This document shows positions 60,111 through 64,000 of a DNA stretch of 64,000 nucleotides, piece after piece (positions within the stretch are counted from its first letter, which is position 1; the number at the start of each line of letters is the position of its first letter). This DNA comes from Pegea sp. RAD2-039 (taxonomy: Eukaryota; Chordata; Thaliacea; Salpida; Salpidae): the NCBI GenBank assembly GCA_034620365.1, contig JAQGEQ010000244.1:434001-498000 (forward strand). Direction: 5' to 3'. The notes under the pieces are model-generated. The model saw only the letters and a list, made by a program, of their open reading frames with translations, was not told the DNA's origin and did not search any database. A program made the translations under genes and the position numbers.

Positions 60111-60309
60111 TCTTAATTTAAATTTCGAACTTCAAAAAACACATTTTCATAAATATTCAGAAATAGTTTCGACCAAAATTAGAAAAATCTCGAATAAGAT
60201 AATTAAAATTACTAAAAACATTCCTTATTTCGTTTAATTTTTGTATTTTAGGGTCGTTTACAAAATTGTAACTTAAATTAGTGATTTGAAACTTCCAAAA
60301 CATTTTGTA

Positions 60310-60860
60310 TTTTTTAATTGAAAAATAATAGTAATTTGCTTCTAGTCGTAAATCATTGACTGATAGATGTTTGAAAAAAAAGAAGAATTTTCGTTGATGT
60401 TTGTTTTCCTATTTACTGGAAGCTTTTACGTAATTTTTAACGCCGTAATTATAATATGTTTGTTGAAATTATAGTGATCATAAAATTTCATAAATATTGC
60501 TTGGTTGTATCTTAAGATAGCAAATTATTTAGAAATAACAATTGATATACTGTTTCCTTTTTGAAAATCTTTTTTCGATTTGTCTTATACTTAGTACTAT
60601 GAATTTTCATAATTGCTTCTTCTTTGACACTTTAATTTCCTAATATAGAAAGTCATGCCTAGGATAAATTTAGAAAAATATTTAATGTTCGTATAAAATT
60701 TATATGTTTTGTTAAAGTTATGGGAAGTTTAGAACTAAAATGTATTTCTCACCTAAAAGTAGGAAATAATTTTTCTATAAGATTGATATCTAAAGTAGAT
60801 AAAAAGCGTCGCACAGTTTTAAATAAATCAAACTTTTAAAGATAAATGAATATTTATAAT
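60310..60860. other. Repeat segment shared with 54,490 and 63,530; no gene
   Basis: Contains GTAATTTGCTTCTAGTCGTAAATCATTGACTG-type sequence and TTTTCGTTGATGTTTG, matching ~54,545-54,720. After ~60,550 I see nothing but AT-rich sequence. Confidence 0.5.
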
Positions 60861-60867
60861 TTGGTTT

Positions 60868-62060
60868 TCCTCCTGACAAATACTAGATGGAAAGATATTT
60901 TTATATCAAGTTTTTGGGTTTTGGTCTACGAGATTAAAGTGTCCTTGTATTTTTGGTTATTTTTGATATCGACTATGTGTCGATAGATTGTCCTGGTAAT
61001 TGCAACTAAGAAATAACAGAAAACTTTCAAATTTAAAAGTTTTTGATTTTTTTACATAATAAAATTACTTGACGTCATGTTCAGTTTGACACCAAATATT
61101 TGTCGATATTATAATTTTTGAATTTTCAAGAAACTGTGGTTTGTCGTTGTATTCATTGGGATAGTGATTTGATTTACAAAATCTACGGTGATTACTAACT
61201 AAAGGAATTTGTTTCTTAGAATATCAATTAATTTATTGGGTATCAAAATGATTAAAAGTAAAATTACTATAAACTAACGATAGTAAGCTAAAACTTTTTT
61301 CTTCTACTTTAGAATAACAATTGTACCGATAACTTGTCGGTGATGTAGTTGGAAAGATGTAACTTAGATTTAGTAATTAACCAGTTTAAAATCTAACTCT
61401 CTCCTATTTTTGAATAGAGCCATTTAAGAAGGTATCATTTTAATTTGTTATTCTTATCATTTGTTATTAGTTATAATTTTATTTGAATAGAGTTATTTGG
61501 TTATGTCCATTCTCTGTTTTTTTAACTTTATTTAATAAAATAAATCAAAAATATTTTATATTAAAAAATTTAAACAACAAACGAGGATGAAACAATATTT
61601 ACAAAAAAATATTGCAAACTTTTACTGTAAATCTAAAACTACTTGAAACAGAAGTTGATAACTAACCTTAGAAGTATTTTGAAAAAAGTTTATTTTGTCA
61701 ATTTAATTATTCGCTTCGGCAAAAAAAAATATTTTTTTTATTTTGTCAGCAAATGCAGTTCAACATTTAAAATGTCAACAACTGGCTTTCAGATTTTTCA
61801 TTATTTATAGTGTTTAAATAATCATTCAAATCTTAACTCCTGGTAATAACTATTTGAATCATTCTTATATTTGTTAATGATTAAAAAGTTCTTTTGAAGT
61901 TTATTTAACCTCATGTTTTGGTTTCAACTTTCATTAGTTGGAAATACTAAATTCTAACGTAAAATTGTGACTGTAAAGCAAATTAAAACGCTTATTTTTC
62001 TTTTATTATTGTTTAAAAAAAACAGTTTGAGTTGCTTCATTTGCTAATGTTAAATTGAGG
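60868..62060 (-). repeat. Inverted dispersed repeat carrying a second type of hairpin
   Basis: CTCCTGACAAATACTAGAT near 60,870, then TATCGAC-TATGT-GTCGATA at 60,967-60,985. Near 61,325-61,341 ACCGAT-AACTT-GTCGGT forms a second hairpin, again with a 5-nt loop and one G-T pair. The long flank aligns with 49,580-50,220. Confidence 0.65.
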
Positions 62061-63200
62061 AAGAAAATTTATAGGGTTCAAATAGAAAGTTTTATTAAAA
62101 TTAGTGATAGTAATAAGTACTTAGTTTTAAGATACAATTGGTACCTATGTAACTAATTAATTGAATCCATTCTACCAAGAGATGATAATTAGTTAGTTAA
62201 AATTAGTTAAACTAAGAAATAAGATTTATAGAAGAAAAATTTAAAGTTCTACAATATTTTTGTTAGATTATTTTGCTATTTAAATTTCAATCGAGAGTCA
62301 CTACAGAATTTTTACTTTAATATTTTAGAAAAGTACTCACAATCTAACAAAAGCTTGGAGTAATTAGTCAGAGAAATATTTGATATAATGTTTATAAATG
62401 TGATACTTCAAAACTATTAAATATGGATTTAGTAAACTTGAATTTATTATTGATATAAAAATAACATTTTTGAAAAGAAACTAAACAAAAATAAAGGAAA
62501 TTTATTTCCAATTTGTTTTTTTATTCCAAGGATTTTTGGAAATAAAGAAAGCAATTCTAATTTTTGTATATTCAAAAGAAGTTGAATTCTAAATACAATT
62601 TTACAATTTCCATTTGACTTTTCGATCTATAAAGTTTTTTTTTTTTGCAGCACGATATTGCATGTCATTAATCATTTTTCAAATAACAGTCTTATAACTT
62701 GGGTATTCGCTAAATGTTTTGGGGACTTTCTAGTAAAACTGATGTGTTTATTGAAAATGGAAAACTTTTGTTAGTTAAAATATATGAGAATATTTTTAAA
62801 GTTAGGTAAAATACTTGTTGTTGCATTTATCAAACCAACTTCTAATAAAAAGCTAAATATTAATTAGAGTTTATAACTCAAAGTATCGAATATTTCTTAC
62901 ATTTATAGACCAACAAATATTAGCTGCTCAAATTTGTAGTCAAATAAATTTTAATTTAATTTGAATTATATAATATTGAAGTTAATAAACATAATTTTAA
63001 AAGTTAACTAAATCATTAAGAACTTATTTGTAAGTTGTTCTATCCAAATAAGCATAAGGTCAAATTTATATTACGCTGAGAGCACCATTTACAAGTAAAT
63101 ACAAAAATATTGGTATATAAGCTTAAAGTTTGATAGATATAAACAAATTGGATTAAATATATGAAAAAAGGTGAGAAAAAGAATAACTCAAACATTAAAA
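62061..63200. other. No feature seen
   Basis: AT-rich, with stops in all frames. I find no repeat module, RNA gene or coding exon I can support. Confidence 0.5.
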
Positions 63201-63202
63201 AA

Positions 63203-63252
63203 TCATGCTGTAGCCAAGATTCGAACCTAAGTTGCCGTGATCACAACACTTT
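63203..63252 (-). repeat. tRNA-His-like relic with pol III-type terminator
   Basis: In minus sense: GTG-TTGTGAT-CAC (anticodon loop with GTG), GCAACTTAG, T arm GGTTCGAATCT, GGCTACAGCATGA, then a run of T. It shares anticodon and T-arm parts with the tRNA-like element at 8,834 and 35,952. The 5' half (D arm) is missing. It fits a tRNA-derived SINE tail better than a gene. Confidence 0.5.
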
Positions 63253-64000
63253 TATAACAAATAAATCACTTTTTTTATCTATGAAATTCATTTGAAACTT
63301 TATTGTAAGTAGAATATTTTGCGCAAGTATACTGTTTCTTATTTTATGATAATTTTTATCTAATTATCCATTTTAACCTTTTCATTTAATCTCTAGTTAA
63401 CAATATTTAAGCTCAACGACATTACTGAAATCACCAAGCTATTGAAGACTAGAAGCTTTTTCTTGGAATTCAGTTCTGATGTAAATATCTATCATGAACT
63501 TTGTTACAACTCATTGCAAATCTTTCCCACTTTTATGTAATTTTTTTTGTATTTTTTAATTCTTAAACATTGGTGGTTTGCTTCTTGGCATAAACTTTGA
63601 TTAATAAAATTTTTATAAAAGGAACAATTTCTGTTGGTGTTTGTTTACCTCTTTCGACAAAAGCTTTTGAGCATTTTACAACGCCGAAAGTCATTATAAT
63701 AAATTTGTTGAAATTATAATGATCATGAAATTTCTGAGCTATTGATAGATTTCAACATACAGTTTCAAGTTATTTAATTACAACATTTGTTTTACTGTTT
63801 TATTTTTATAAAGCTTTTGTTGCTTTGTTTTATGATTTTCACTTTGAATTTTAATAACTGCTTCTCTTTTAATATTTTAAGTTTCAAATATTTATAGTCG
63901 CATTTTACTACAAAATTTCTAAAAAATAATCAGTATATAAACATAATTTTTTTGTTTACTAGAAAAAAAGTTTAAAAATATGAGTAGTCTTATAAACTTT
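63253..64000. other. Repeat-derived window end
   Basis: ~63,530-63,760 is a diverged third copy of the segment at 54,490 and 60,310 (with ACAACGCCGAAAGTCATTA). ~63,800-63,960 is a diverged copy of part of the 1 kb repeat (TTTGCTTTGTTTTATGATTT-like; compare 58,006-58,140). No gene. Confidence 0.5.

Noticed and set aside
5029-60985. CRISPR array made of the hairpin repeats
   Set aside because: Spacing is irregular and hundreds to thousands of bases, copies are diverged, and the sequence is eukaryotic.

Overview
This is a very AT-rich eukaryotic nuclear sequence, most likely from an animal. The grounds are C2H2 zinc fingers with TGEKP/TGDKP linkers, a decayed copy of a eukaryotic initiator-tRNA-Met gene with its internal pol III boxes, polypyrimidine-AG splice acceptors, AATAAA signals, and very low gene density among layered repeats. 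Nothing looks bacterial. I cannot name the species.

Layout. Positions ~1,145-49,610 are a head-to-tail array of a ~13.5 kb macro-unit: A (~1,145-15,548), B (15,549-29,017), C (29,018-~43,390) and D (~43,390-49,610, partial). A full unit holds, in order: a small three-finger C2H2 gene (+), ~9 kb mostly non-coding, a short ORF with a signal-peptide-like start (+), a GC-richer 70 bp island, a chimeric tRNA-Met/tRNA-His-like element, a decayed exon-like frame (-), a terminal-exon-like frame (+), and a long intronless gene of unknown function (-). The last two converge with overlapping 3' ends. The copies have decayed differently. The zinc-finger gene is whole only in D; it is frameshifted in A and has lost its finger-coding part in B and C. 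The 779-residue gene is whole only in C; it has one in-frame TGA in A and two in-frame TAA in B. The A/B and B/C junction regions lie at the same 13,469 bp offset at three markers, which points to recent unequal exchange.

Positions ~49,610-64,000 hold no gene I can support. They are built from diverged copies of a dispersed repeat whose modules also occur in the macro-units, here consistently in the opposite orientation. The region also contains a fold-back element (~56,350-56,865), a perfect 1,000 bp tandem duplication (57,437-59,436) and a tRNA-like relic (~63,203-63,252).

The most distinctive unexplained signal is a family of about 15 short hairpins, TATCGAC-N5-GTCGATA, with conserved arms and variable loops. 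Most lie 90-110 bp from a second conserved motif, CTAGTATTTGTCCGGAGAAA. Two other short hairpins with 5-nt loops sit in related repeats. I can describe this as a structured repeat family but cannot show what it does.
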